The notes beneath the pieces were generated by a model that was not told the origin of the DNA, did not search any database, and saw only the letters and a program-made list of their open reading frames with translations. From CAVUCH01 sp963763095 (lineage in GTDB: Bacteria; Acidobacteriota; Vicinamibacteria; Vicinamibacterales; JAENWD01), in contig CAVXNR010000030.1 of NCBI GenBank assembly GCA_963763095.1, positions 1 to 64,000 of the forward strand: 64,000 nt of DNA, in the 5' to 3' direction. The position numbers and the translations under genes were made by a program. Position 1 is the stretch's first letter. The number at the start of each line of letters is the position of its first letter. This document shows positions 20,012-30,758 of this stretch, one piece after another.

Positions 20012-20998
20012 TCAGATGCGATCACTTTCCCGCAGGACGTCAGGCGGCCCGAGGCGTGGCCCGCTGCAGCCGCCGATCTCAAACGCCCGCAGCCATGCTG
20101 TCGCCTGACCGATCCATGCTTCGGCGGACAGCCCCTTCTCGCCTGCGGCCTCTCCGCTAAGACGCCGGCGCAAGATACTGGCCACGTCTGAAGCGACACC
20201 ACGGAGCTGCCCGCGGAGGGCGGCCATGGCAAACCAACCGACGGCGGCTCGACGGTGACCCGTCCGAAGTGAGGACTCGGCCAGAAACCGATGCAACCGT
20301 CCCCAGTCCACGGTCGTGTCGTGCAGCTCTTCGATGAGCCGTGCTCCCCGCACGATTCCCGCCGTATCCAGGGAAGCGTTCGATCCGTGCACGCGGTACG
20401 CCACGAGCGGCCTGCAGACCCACGCCGGAGATTCCACCCTTGCCAGCCGAATCCACAATTCCCAGTCTTCGCAGTAGTTACGCAGGCGTGTGTCGAACAG
20501 GCCTGCATGCTTCATAGTCAACCCGTGGACGATCACGTTGGACCCTCCGCCTGGAATCGCGTTGTAGCGCCGCAGCGCTGTCACGATAATTTCCGGAGGC
20601 GGGGGCGCCTCGCCGCCTATGACGGCGCCGCGCTCGGTAATGCTAACGGACCCCGTATAGACCCAGTGACGACCAGTGTCCCGAGCGGCCTGCAGCTGAC
20701 GGACGAGCTTGTCGGGCGCCCACAAATCGTCATCATCAATGAACGCAAGCCACTCGCCCCCCGCCACAGCCGCGGCCTGATTCCGGGCAGAACTCACGCC
20801 GCGAGGTGCGTCATTGCGGATCACGTGAACGCGCGGGTCGGTGACCGTACCGAGCAATGCGGGTGTGCTGTCAGTCGATGCCTCGTCGACGACAATGACC
20901 TCGAGGTCCACCTCCTGCTGGCACAACACACTGCGCAGCGTCATCTCCAGCAGGGCCCGACGATTGCGCGTCGGCAGGATCACCGACACCGTCTTCAC
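20012..20998 (-). CDS. Family 2 glycosyltransferase, paralogue C
   Basis: Intact. GTG 20998 is chosen because it places VKTVSVILPTRNRRALL at the N-terminus exactly as in the siblings; the longer in-frame reading adds a non-conserved 31 residues. Metal site FIDDDDLWAPDKL at residues about 87-99, then PPPPEIIVTALRRYN, IPGGGSNVIVHG and DWELWIRLARV. C-terminal helical tail ends ATAWLRAF. The stop is 1 nt upstream of the sulfotransferase ATG region, suggesting translational coupling. Confidence 0.88.
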   Translation of the reverse strand: MKTVSVILPTRNRRALLEMTLRSVLCQQEVDLEVIVVDEASTDSTPALLGTVTDPRVHVIRNDAPRGVSSARNQAAAVAGGEWLAFIDDDDLWAPDKLVRQLQAARDTGRHWVYTGSVSITERGAVIGGEAPPPPEIIVTALRRYNAIPGGGSNVIVHGLTMKHAGLFDTRLRNYCEDWELWIRLARVESPAWVCRPLVAYRVHGSNASLDTAGIVRGARLIEELHDTTVDWGRLHRFLAESSLRTGHRRAAVGWFAMAALRGQLRGVASDVASILRRRLSGEAAGEKGLSAEAWIGQATAWLRAFEIGGCSGPRLGPPDVLRESDRI

Positions 20999-21441
20999 AG
21001 GCGCCTGTCCCGCGCTGCGCCCACGAGCGGCGGAGCGGGCCCATGTCGTCGTCGTTATCCGCAGGGCAACTCTCGCCGGGAGAAACAGCACGCCGCTGAC
21101 TCTGCAAAGCGATCACGTCGCCGAGAGGTCGTCGCGGATGCGCCAACAGACGAGTTGGGCGAGGCCGGCAGGTAGTGCCGGCAAGCCCCGCATCTCGCGG
21201 GCGAGATGCTTCAAAGGTCGCCAACACTCGCACGATACTGCGTCTGGGGAGCAGCATATCGAGCCGTAACAGGACATCTGCCTCATCCGTCTTGTCACGC
21301 CGACAGGCGGCGCCGAGTCCGACGGGCGGTACAGCGTGACCCGCGCATAGTAATTGTAGGCTTTCTGGTCTGAACAGAGTCGGCCAGCAGGGTCTGTTAG
21401 CCAGCCGAACCATTCGTGAACACACCAGAGCCACACGTAAG
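20999..21441. other. Divergent intergenic region
   Basis: About 440 nt between the leftward GT2 paralogue C and the rightward LTA-synthase-like gene. Small open frames here have no recognisable domain. It should carry both promoters, but I cannot place one securely. Confidence 0.35.
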
Positions 21442-23296
21442 ATGCGGATCCACGTTCGTCACTTCAACCACCTGGTGGTTGTTCTTCTCGCAGTCATCCT
21501 GACGGTAGCGGCCGATGTCCTCGTACGCGGCGCGCCCAGGGTGGCCACGTTCACGGGCGATCTCACGTTGGCAGCCTATCTGCTCCTTGTGGGCTTGCTG
21601 TTCCCACGCCGGGTGTTCGGGCTGCTCATTCTGGGCTTCGCCTGCGTGTGGACCGCTGCAAAGGTGATCAGCGAGCACAAGACTGCGCTTACCCGGCTGC
21701 CGTTGACCGCCCTGGACCTGAAGATCGCGCTTGCCAATCCCGAGGGGCTGTTCGTTGCCATTGGCGCACCCTGGTGGCTCCGAACCACGCTGCTGCTCTC
21801 GGCGATGCTGGCGGCCGTGTGTTTGCTCTGGCAGTTGAAGAAGACTGTCGTGTTCGCCCTCGAACAGCCGAACTCGTTCCTTCGAACGATGTTGGCGGTC
21901 GGATGCATAGCCGCCCTGCTCGCGCACTTCACGTCCAGTCAGCTGCGCATGATCGCAGGCAGGATCGACGCGGGCCATTTCTATCTCTGGACGCCCGACG
22001 GTGTATCCGCGCTTGCCAGGCGAGTTGGCCCCCTCACCTTCCTGGCTTTCACGCGACAACTGGACCAGGTGGCCAACGGATTGTTCTTCTCGCCGAGTCG
22101 CGGATCCGCTGTGTCTCCGCAGGAAGCAGCGGCAGCGGTCGAATCGTACGTGACCCCCGCTGGCGCCGGTTCAGGTACTGCCGAACGTCATCGTGGTGCA
22201 TCTCGAGTCCACGTTCGACCCGAACCAGGCGTTTCGTCTCAACACCGCTGTGAGAAACACCTTGTTCGAGCGCACCCGACTCACGCAATCCGTCGGTCGA
22301 GTGAGAGTCAACGTGGTCGGCGGCGGGTCCTGGGTAACGGAGTTCGAAGTATTGACAGGGATCGACTCTCGTCTGTTTGGCTATGCAGGCTACTACGCGC
22401 ATGCGTCGTTGTCCCCTTACGCCAGGGTCGCCTTTCCCGCGTATATGCGCTCGAAGGGCTATCAAACGGTGGCGTATTATCCCTGGCCGGGACATTTCTA
22501 CAATGCCCGTGCCGCGTTTCGCAGTTACGGATTCGACGAGTTCTACGACCTGGAAGACATCGGCATCATGCGCCGCACGGATCTGCTTCGCTCGGATGGT
22601 TCCGAGGACCTGGACCTCAAGATGGCGGCCGCAGCAAGCGCGAGTCTCTCAACAAAGAAGGATACGGAGCCTTTCTTCGCGTTTGTCGGGTTCGGCCAGA
22701 ACCATGGCCCTCATCCGTGCCGACACTTCGCCGCGAGCAACGAGTTCCGGACGACACTGCGCGACACCAGCGAGTTTGCTATTAATTGCGAACTCAACGA
22801 GTATGTTCGGCGCCTGGAAGGCACGGCACGAGCGTTCGACCGGCTGCGTGACTTTCTCCAGAACCGCGCGGCGCAAACCGGCCGCCCGTTTGTGATCCTG
22901 GGATATGGCGATCACCAGCCGCATACCTTCACTGGCACGGGTCCGTTCGCGACCAAAAATTACACGCCCTTTCGAACGGACGTCAGCATCAAGGAAACCA
23001 GCTACAAACTCGAGTCCAGCATCTCTGGTTCCGTGCACTGCTGTGGAAATGCGGTCGTTCCCGTGACACTCATACCGTCGCTTCTGAGTGCCTACGTCGC
23101 TCAGAACCCGGCGGACCTGTACGTCCCCATCAACTTCTATCTCTTCCACAAGTGCGGTGCGGATGTTGTTCCCAGAAACAGCTATCTCGCATTTCGTACG
23201 GACGATCGCTGGGGCCCACCCACGCGGATCTGTGACGCGACTCTTTCGCAGGCGCTTCCCGCGATTCAGCGTTCGGGCGTGCTTCGCTATCCGTGA
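21442..23296 (+). CDS. LTA-synthase-like membrane sulfatase-fold phosphotransferase (frameshifted)
   Basis: About five N-terminal membrane helices (LVVVLLAVILTVAADVLV, LAAYLLLVGLLF, LLILGFACVW and others) precede an alkaline-phosphatase-fold domain. The second part opens with PNVIVVHLESTFDPN, the metal-binding Glu motif; WVTEFEVLTG holds a candidate nucleophilic Thr, and GYGDHQPH gives the Asp-His metal pair. The frame breaks by one base near nt 22168. Relatives transfer phosphoglycerol (LtaS, MdoB) or phosphoethanolamine. In a diderm polysaccharide cluster it would decorate the glycan in the periplasm. It is transcribed against its neighbours and overlaps the 3' end of paralogue D by 10 nt. 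Confidence 0.75.
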
Positions 23297-24237
23297 TCGC
23301 AGTCCTCCTGGAACACCCGCAGCCACTTGTCGGCGCTTTCGATCCAAGGGTCCACTGAACGGAGGCCGCCGCCTGCCGGCCACCCGAGCCGGCGCGCCAC
23401 GCCGTGCCGCACGAAAGCAGCGAGATCCGACGCAGCAGGAAAGGCGTCTCCTCGCACAGCCGCGCTGGCGAAATGGTGGAGAGCCGCGACACGCTGGCCG
23501 CTACGCAGGCAGGACTGGCCCAGCCATCGATGCAGTCTCCCCCAGTCGACGGCAGCGTGGTGCCTGGCCTCGATGAGCCTGGTGCCCCGAATGATTTCTG
23601 CGATGTTCAGGGACGAATTCGAACCGTGAATGCGATAACCGATCAGCGGACTGCAGACCCACGCTGGCGGACCCTCTTTCGCAAGACGGATCCACATTTC
23701 CCAGTCCTCTGTGTTGCGCAAGCGCAGGTCGAAAGGCCCCGCACGCAACCACGCCGCGCGTCGGACGACGACGTTGGAGCCGCCGCCAGGAATCGCGTTG
23801 TACCGGGGAAGCGCTGCGACGACATCGTCGGGCGGGAGCGGCTGGCGCCCATGGATGATCCGGCAGGTGTTGCTGATGTTTACGCATCCCGTGTAGGCCC
23901 AGTCCCGACCTGCGGCGCGGGTGGCCTGCAATTGACGCGCGAGCTTGTCGGGCGCCCAGAGATCGTCATCGTCGAGGAACGCCAGCCACTCTCCGCTGCC
24001 GGCAGCTGCTCCGCGGTTGCGGGCGCAGCTGACTCCGCGAGGTGACTCGTGACGAACGACCCGGACGCGTGGGTCACTGAGCGCGGCAAGGACGCTCGGC
24101 GTGTCGTCGGTCGATGCCTCGTCGACGACAATTACCTCTACGCTCACGCCCTCCTGCTGCAATGCGCTGCGCAGTGCCATCGACAGCAGCCTCTGCCGGT
24201 TGCGCGTTGGAATCACAACCGATACGTCTGCGGTCAT
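23287..24237 (-). CDS. Family 2 glycosyltransferase, paralogue D
   Basis: Intact, 316 residues, ATG 24237. MTADVSVVIPTRNRQRLL, FLDDDDLWAPDKLARQL, PPDDVVAALPRYNAIPGGGSNVVVRRA, DWEMWIRLA. Most similar by eye to paralogues C and E: all three have GGGSNV and a tail with RGTRLIE, WGRLHR and LRSGQR-type segments. No signal peptide or membrane helix. Its 3' end overlaps the convergent LTA-synthase-like gene. Confidence 0.88.
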   Translation of the reverse strand: MTADVSVVIPTRNRQRLLSMALRSALQQEGVSVEVIVVDEASTDDTPSVLAALSDPRVRVVRHESPRGVSCARNRGAAAGSGEWLAFLDDDDLWAPDKLARQLQATRAAGRDWAYTGCVNISNTCRIIHGRQPLPPDDVVAALPRYNAIPGGGSNVVVRRAAWLRAGPFDLRLRNTEDWEMWIRLAKEGPPAWVCSPLIGYRIHGSNSSLNIAEIIRGTRLIEARHHAAVDWGRLHRWLGQSCLRSGQRVAALHHFASAAVRGDAFPAASDLAAFVRHGVARRLGWPAGGGLRSVDPWIESADKWLRVFQEDCDHG

Positions 24238-24295
24238 GACGGATGTTGCCGTGGCAATCGCGAGGACCAGTGTGCGGGTCGACCGCGCGCCTCTC

Positions 24296-25243
24296 TCAAT
24301 GGCTTCCTTCCGTGCTGCGTTGGAGCTCCTGCAGCCAGCCGGAGGCGGTCACAATCCACGGGTCACCCGAAATCGGCGGGTCCTGCTCTCCCTGTGCGTT
24401 GCGGCGTGTCACACGCTGCTCGAGGATGACGGCGAAGTCAGCAAACACATTGCGCAGCTGACCGTGGAGAATCGCCCTGCCGAACTGGCCGAGCGCCGTT
24501 CGCGGCTGCCCCGCGCGGAAGGACAAGTGGCCCATCCAGCGATGCAGTCTGCCCCAGTCCGGCGAAGTCTGGTGCAGTTGCTCGATCAGCTTCGTCCCAC
24601 GGACGATCTCGGCGATGTCGAGCGTTGCGTTGGATTGGTGCAGTCGCTTGGCAAGCACTGGACTGCACACGCATGCCGGAAGGCCTTGCTTCGAAAGGCG
24701 GATCCACATTTCCCAATCCTCTCCACTGCGCAGCCTGGTGTCGAACGGCCCCGCGCGCTGCCATGCGTCGCGGCGCACCACCACGTTCGACCCCCCGCCC
24801 GGAACGGAATCGTAATGACGCAGCGCCCGCACCGTCTCGTCCGGAGACAACGGGAGCTGTGCCCGCATGATGCGTCCCCGAGCGTTGATCACCACGGCGC
24901 CGCCGTAGACCCAGTCACGGCCAGCCTCCCGCGCCGCGTGCAGCTGGCATGCGAGCTTGTCGGGAGCCCAGAGGTCGTCGTCGTCCAGGAAGGCGAGCCA
25001 CTCGCCGTGCGCCTGGGCGGCCCCGACGTTGCGAGCGGCGCTCACCCCGCCAGGCGGTGGGCATTGGATCAGACGGACGCGTGGATCATCGACCGCCGCC
25101 ACGACGGCGCCGGTGTCGTCAGTCGACCCGTCGTCGACGACAATCACCTCCAGGTCGACGTCGCGCTGACGCACGACGCTACGCAGCGTCGTCGCGAGCA
25201 ACGCGCTGCGGTTCCGCGTGGGCACGATGACGGTTACATCCAT
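24296..25243 (-). CDS. Family 2 glycosyltransferase, paralogue E
   Basis: Intact, 315 residues, ATG 25243. MDVTVIVPTRNRSALLATTLRS; FLDDDDLWAPDKLACQL; HYDSVPGGGSNVVVRRDAW; DWEMWIRLSK. It lacks the Pro run seen in B and C (it has QLPLSPDE). The tail carries RGTKLIEQLH, WGRLHRWMGHLS and GWLQEL. It lies 58 nt upstream of D and 28 nt downstream of the divergent GT2 gene, so the three probably form one transcript. Confidence 0.88.
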   Translation of the reverse strand: MDVTVIVPTRNRSALLATTLRSVVRQRDVDLEVIVVDDGSTDDTGAVVAAVDDPRVRLIQCPPPGGVSAARNVGAAQAHGEWLAFLDDDDLWAPDKLACQLHAAREAGRDWVYGGAVVINARGRIMRAQLPLSPDETVRALRHYDSVPGGGSNVVVRRDAWQRAGPFDTRLRSGEDWEMWIRLSKQGLPACVCSPVLAKRLHQSNATLDIAEIVRGTKLIEQLHQTSPDWGRLHRWMGHLSFRAGQPRTALGQFGRAILHGQLRNVFADFAVILEQRVTRRNAQGEQDPPISGDPWIVTASGWLQELQRSTEGSH

Positions 25244-25270
25244 CGCCGGGTGCCTCGCCGAATTCAGTGG

Positions 25271-26231
25271 TCACCGTCTACATGAACGTCCTCTCGCACG
25301 GCGCCCTCCGATTCGCCTGGACATCGACTGCACGCCAGGCGAGGAGCGCACGCCGGAGTTGCGCAACCCGGCAACGATTCCGGGCAGCAGACCGGTGACC
25401 TCGCCTCGCCCCATGGCGGTCAGATCCGGGTTGCGCGTTGCGAGCCCCCGCAGCAGCAGCCACGGCGCACGCAGGAGATCGCGTACGGTGCGGCGGGCGA
25501 TGAGGCGGTCTCCCCGCCGCAGCCACGTGCCGTAGAAGGCACCCTGGCCCCGCGCGTACCGCCGATAGAGAGCCGGCAGGTCCTCTACCCGATGCCGGGC
25601 CAGATGCCCGACGCTGACAGCCGGGTCGTACACGATCGGAACGCCGGCTCGTAATGCCCGATGCGCCCACTCATTGTCTTCTCCGGCCGTCGCGAGTGAA
25701 GGGTGCTCGTCGAACCAACCGATTCTGTCCAGCAATCGGATGGGGAACGCCATGTTGGGCGGGAACAGCACGTCCCCGTTCACCAGCGGAGCGTTGTACG
25801 TGGCCGGGTCGTCCGCGGTCTTGACGGTGAGGACGACGCCGTCACCCAACGGCTCGACCCGGCCGGTGAGGATGGCGTCGCCTATGTCACAGAGGCGCGC
25901 GTCCAGCCGGTGCAGCCAATCGCGCCGCACCTCGCAGTCATCATGGGTCACCGCTGCAAAGGACGTGCGCACCTGTTTCAAGCCGAGGTTGGTCGCTGCA
26001 GAAATGCCAGCCGCCTTGGACAGGATATGCAGCACATCCATGCCTTGCGCTCGCAGCGCCGAAGCCCATCTTCCAGCAGCTTCCTCGCTGCCCTGGTTGA
26101 CGATGATCAGGCGAGCGGGCCACGCGGTTCCAGCAGGCGATCGACTCGAGACAGCCCTGCAGTACCGGGCCACCCAGGGTGGGTACGACAACCGTCACTT
26201 TCGCCGCTATGCGTCGCGCGGCAGCGGTCAT
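25271..26231 (-). CDS. Family 2 glycosyltransferase of a divergent subfamily (frameshifted)
   Basis: Starts at ATG 26231 overlapping the preceding membrane-protein stop by ATGA. The opening VTVVVPTLGGPVLQGCLESI is a GT2 start; after a frame break near nt 26120 it continues RLIIVNQGS, AAGISAATNLGL, VTHDDCEV (metal-site position) and DNEWAHRALRAGVPIVYDP, the ED/DNE catalytic region. It lacks the DDDDLW and GGGSNV signatures of the seven-member family. The C-terminal YRRYARGQGAFYG and PWLLLRGL resemble rhamnosyltransferase-like GT2 tails. Donor unknown. Confidence 0.7.
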
Positions 26232-27676
26232 CGGACCGCTCCGGCCAGCAAGTCATCGAACCTGACGACGGCATCCACTTCTGGAAGACGCGGGCACGGC
26301 CGGTTCCACAGGTCACCCGCAAGATGAAATCGGACACGACGCCCGGTGTAGTAGAGGACGGCGCGTTCGGCGGCCCACTCGTAAATGAACTCGTGAACGG
26401 CATAGGCGCCGCGCGGCGCGAGCGGGACAACGTTGCGTCGGATGTGGCAGACGGCGACACGCGCCCCGTCAGGGACTCTGCGCGGCGATCACCGCGCCGC
26501 CCGTTCCGTGAAGTCGGCACTTCGCAGCCGAACCGAGACACTGAGCATCAGTGACAACACTGCACCCGCGGCGAACAGGCCGCCGGCGGCGCCGAGCAAT
26601 TCGGGTCGCCGCCAACGAACCGAGGCAGCACCGGCGGCGGCGCTTATGGCGACGATCAGCCAGGTGGGTGCGAATACCCGCGGCGAACCTTGCTGCGGCA
26701 CCGCGAGAACCACGAGCGCGTTGGCGAGGACGACGATGGCGGTGACCGCAAGGAGCGCACGTTGGACATCGTGTCGGGCGACCACTCGCGTCGCAGTGGC
26801 CAGGTGCGGGCCCGCCATATATCCCGCGATCACTCCCAGCGTCAGCACCCCAAGGCTCCAGGGGAGACCCCACCAGATCGCGAGCGGGATTGAGTGCAGT
26901 CCCAGGCCGACAGCCGGGAAGCCCACGTAGAACGAAGGGTCGGCGACGAGCCCGGTCACCCGCGCCAGAAGGCTGACGCGCAAGCGTGGATTGGCGCCGG
27001 GCCACAGCAGAAAGCTCGCCACCGCCGCTGCACCCACCGCCAGGCTCACCCCGGCTGCGCGCCGGCGCTCACCGGCCGGGGCCACCAGCCAGGCCGCCAG
27101 GGGCAGCGCCAGAATGGCTTGTTCGACTGACAGCGCCGCCGCCAGGTTGGCGACGGCGGCATACCCGTGCCGGCCACGTCGGTAGAGTCGGACCGCACCG
27201 AGCGCGAGCGCCAGTCCAAGCGGGACGTGAAGGGCGGCCGGCCACAGCCCTGCCTCGGTGCCGAGCGGCTGAAACAGCCAAAGCGCGGCGCCTACGTCGG
27301 CCCATGCGTCCGGGGTTCCGAGGTCACGGAGCAGGCCGCGCACCAGCCACGCCACGCAGAGCGTGAGCAGCAGGGGCACGACGATGGCGACGCCAAATGG
27401 GAGGGAGTGGCAGACTGGCGCAGTGAGCAGGATTTCCAGGAAGCGCGCCGGCCGGATCGCGCCGAGTTGTTGCCATGACGCCGTGAGAAAGCCGCCAAGC
27501 CCCAGTTCGACGGGGCGCAACGCAGTTGTTGAAATCGTCGGCCAGCGGGGCGCCGCGCCACACGACCGGAAGTGCGATGGCGACGAATGCGCCGACCGCC
27601 ACAGCCAACACTGCACGGCCGGTGCGGGTCGCAGCCTCGCTCCGCTGCCTCCGGTTCCCGCCGCCGATGTGTCCAT
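26228..27676 (-). CDS. Polytopic membrane protein, GT-C-like (frameshifted)
   Basis: The first helix AVLAVAVGAFVAIALPVVW and the loop GAPLADDFNNCVA are in one frame, and the rest (FLEILLTAP...LPFGVAIVVPLLLTLCVAWL and about eight further helices, to LSLMLSVSVRLR) in another; the break lies near nt 27530. A second break near 26495 leads into a soluble tail, PDGARVAVCHIRRNVVPLAP to VDAVVRFDDLLAGAVR, that ends exactly where the next gene starts. The Asp-Asp after helix 1 and the architecture suggest a lipid-linked-sugar transferase, but no family signature is strong enough to name it. Confidence 0.55.
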
Positions 27677-27682
27677 CACTGT

Positions 27683-28620
27683 CTACTGCACTGGTCTGTC
27701 GCTGCGCTGCGATCGAAGCGCGTCCAGCCACCCTTGTGCCTCGTGGCTCCAACTGTCCGAGGGCCGCCCCGAACGGGGGCGAGCCACGCCAGGGGAGAGC
27801 AGTGCCACCGCCGTTCGCCCGACGGACGGGAGGTCACCTGCCGCTACTGCGCGAGCGTAGTGGCGCAGCGCCATCGCCCGTTGCCCCGCCTGCAGGCACA
27901 TCCATGCGGCCCAGCGCTCATGGCGCGCCTGGTCGACGGGAATGGCATGCCGGCGAGCGATCACCTGGATGTCGGCGAGCATCGCGTCGACGGCGCGGGA
28001 AGCCATGCCGGCGTGCGCTCGCAGGGCCACGAGCGGGCGCGGCACGCAAGCGGGCAGGCCTGTGCCGGCCAGACGAATCCACAGATCCCAATCTTCACTC
28101 GTGCGCAGCTGCAGGGTCGAACCCTCCAACAGCGTCGAGCACATCGCGTCGCACAATGACGTTGGACGCCCCGGCAGGGACCGCATTGTGGCGGCGCAGC
28201 CCGGCCAGCGACCGCTTGCGGGGACGGCGGCGGGGCTCCATCCCGCACGCACAGCTGCTCATCGACGGTCACATCACCGGCGTACGCCCAACCAGCGGAC
28301 GCTTCATTCGCTGCCGCCAGCTGCGCCGCGAGCTTGCCCGGCGCCCACAGATCGTCGTCGTCCAGAAAGGCAATCCAGCGGCCCTGGGCGGCAGCGATGC
28401 CGGTGTTGCGGGCGCCGCTGACGCCGGCCGGGCCGGTGTTGCGCAGCAGCCGGACGCGATCGTCCTCGAGCTGCCCGATGACTGTGTGCGTGCCCGGCCG
28501 CGCACCGTCGTCCACAACGAGCACTTCCGTCGACACGCCTTCCTGCCAGAGGACACTCCGGAGCGTGAGCGCCAGCAGCTCGGGGCAATCGCGCGTCGGG
28601 ATGACCACGCTCACGTCCAT
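27683..28620 (-). CDS. Family 2 glycosyltransferase, paralogue G (frameshifted)
   Basis: N-terminal half: MDVSVVIPTRDCPELLALTL, with Cys replacing the usual Arg after TRD/N, FLDDDDLWAPGKLAAQL, PPPSPQAVAG. The frame breaks twice around 28210-28150, in the stretch that in siblings reads YNAVPAGASNV, and resumes at LQLRTSEDWDLWIRLAG. The tail ends AQGWLDALRSQ. The ATG start overlaps the stop of the deacetylase (TGATG), so the two are coupled. Whether it is functional depends on whether the indels are real. Confidence 0.75.
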
Positions 28621-29597
28621 CACAGGGGCCGCTCGGCAGGGGTGGGCGACGCCCGGTGAAGACGCAGGGCAAGCTTCACGAGCAGGCCGTCAACTCCAAT
28701 GGGTCCGGGCTCCCAGCGCCCAAGGTGGTAGCGGTTGCTGCGGTGGCGAAGAGGTTCGGGACGGCCGGTAAACGCCGCGTCGAATCCGGCGTGCGCGACA
28801 GCAGAGGCCGTGCGCGTGTCAGCCTGACCGTACGGGTACGCGAAGTATCGCACCCGGGTCCCGGCCGCGCGTGCGAGCTCCTCACGTCCGCGCGTTACGG
28901 CATCGGTCAACCCGGCGTCCGTCAATCCGGGAAGGATCGAGTGATCGACCGTATGGAAGCCGATGGTCATCCCGGCGGCGCCGAGAGCCGTCAGGCCCTC
29001 GCGGGCGAGGATTCCGGGAACGGGCAAATCCAGAGCGAGAGCGGAGATGCTCTCGCGCAACGTTGGATCACCCTCGCAGTGCCGCACCCACTCGACACGC
29101 GGTATTCGCTGGCTTCACGTTCAGCAGGGCGGCCGTGCGTGCTTCGCCGTGGGCGTGGAGCACTGCCTCCAGCTCCTGGAACCAGTAGGCACCGAGTCCA
29201 TGAAGTGCGCGCCCCGACAGGAAGAACGTCGCTGGAATGGCGAGCTCCGCAAAAGAGGAAGGACGCACTCGGCATGACTCGGCAGATCGTCGTCGAACGT
29301 CAGCGCCACTGCAGGTCGTCCAGCCCATGACCGCGGCGCGGACGCTCGTTGCGGGGCACGAGAATCTCGCCGAGGTTCACCAAATCGACGACCTCGCGGA
29401 GTGCCTCGATTTGCGCTCTGAACACCTCCGCCGGCACCGACGGGATCAGTTCGCACTCCCGAGGAACGGCGTGGCCCACGCGGTGATACACCAGGACGAG
29501 CCGGTGTCCGCGCGCCTTCGCGAGCGCCCGCAGCGGCGTGGTTCACAGAGCCGGCGCCGAGCAGAACGGTCGCGGCCCGGCGGCCCCACGCGATCAA
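28620..29597 (-). CDS. Polysaccharide deacetylase (multiply frameshifted)
   Basis: NodB motifs are spread over three frames: LVLVYHRVGHAVP near 29480, VALTFDDDLPSHAECVLP near 29300, IPATFFLSGRAL near 29230, GFHTVDHSILPG near 28955 and FAYPYGQAD near 28850. Thus the catalytic Asp pair (DDD) and the HxxxH metal site are retained. A TTG at 29597 (IAWGRRAATVLLGAG) gives an N-terminus like those of related cluster deacetylases. The stop overlaps the start of GT2 paralogue G. Likely removes an N-acetyl from a glycan sugar. Confidence 0.7.
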
Positions 29598-30554
29598 CGA
29601 CAGCTCCGGTCGGCCTGATTGGGCCGCGCGCAAATGCACTGAGCCAAGGCTCGGCCTGGGCAATCCACGCAGCATCGCGACGCAGCAACCCGAACAATCC
29701 GTCGCCGCCCACCTTGGGGTGGAATAGCGCGAATGCGGCACGGCCGACGGAACGAAGGTCGCCACGAGCGAATGCGTGCGCGTAGTGCCGCAGCGCGACC
29801 AAACGCCGTCCTCCGCGCAAGGCGGCCCAGGCCGCACGGCGGTGCATCGCGGCCACATCGACGGGGATGGCATGACGCGTCGCGAGGCGCCGCGCCTCGT
29901 CCACCATTTCTCCCGGAGTTCCGACGACGTTCCCGGCGTGGAACCTGTAGGCAACCAGCGGCTCGCACACCCAGGCCGGAGGTCCGGTGCGAGCGATGCG
30001 GATCCACAGATCCCAATCCTCGGTGCGGTGCAGCGTCGGGTCGAAGCCGCCCACGGCAGCCAGCACCCGCGACCGGACGATGACATTCGACCCGCCGGAG
30101 GCCACCGGGTTCCACCGCGGCAGCAGGGCAACCACCTCGTCCGGCGCCGGCGGCGGTGCACCACTCAGGACGCGCAGTGCATCGTCGACGTTCACGTCGC
30201 CGGCATACGCCCATTCCCGCGCGCGCGTGCTCTGCTGCTTCCAGCTGCCGGGCGAGCTTCTCCGGGGACCACAAGTCGTCGTCATCGCAAAAAGCCACCC
30301 ACTCGCCCAAGGCTTCGGCAATGCCGCGATTGCGTGCATAGCTGACACCGGCGGGCGCGGGATTGCGCAGCATGCGCATGCGCGGGTCGGCCGCCGGCCG
30401 CCACCGTCGCGGTGTCATCGGTCGAGCCATCGTCGATCACGATGACCTCGAGATCCGACATTCGCTGGTTGAGGATGGATTGCAGCGTGCGCCGCAGGAG
30501 CCGTGCGCGATTGTGGCTGGGCACCACGACCGAGACAAGCGGCTTCCGTGGCAT
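29594..30554 (-). CDS. Family 2 glycosyltransferase, paralogue H (frameshifted)
   Basis: Starts at ATG 30554 with MPRKPLVSVVVPSHNRARLL, differing from its siblings in SHNRA for TRNR. Frame breaks near 30400 and 30230 separate IVIDDGSTDDTATV, FCDDDDLWSPEKLARQL and WAYAGDVNVDDALRVLSGA. The rest is continuous: GGSNVIVRSRVL, EDWDLWIRIARTG, LVAYRFHAGN, and the tail EPWLSAF. The exact stop is uncertain and probably overlaps the deacetylase start. Farthest upstream gene of this minus-strand block; the promoter should be in 30555-30758. Confidence 0.75.
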
Positions 30555-30758
30555 TTCTCGCGAATTATAGTTCGCGAACTGAGAGTCCGCGGCCACGGGA
30601 GCCCGGCATGCGGAGGCGCCGTGGCGGCATTCTCGAGGTGGCGAACCTCGCCTCCGTAAAGGTCCGCGGCGCGTGTCCAGCGCATCGCTACAGGGGCTGG
30701 GAGGCCCTGCCGAACCGCTGGAGGCCCCGGCAGGCGGTTTGCTTCTTCGATCCGAGGC

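Noticed and set aside
21113..21436. 107-residue leftward frame between GT2 C and the LTA-synthase-like gene
   Set aside because: No family resemblance and Cys/Trp-rich low-complexity composition; treated as intergenic.
24101..25285. 394-residue open frame antisense to GT2 paralogues D and E
   Set aside because: It spans two good genes on the other strand, has no recognisable motif, and long antisense frames are expected in high-GC DNA. The same holds for frames at 11359-12270, 11783-12880, 17452-18252 and 20291-21175.
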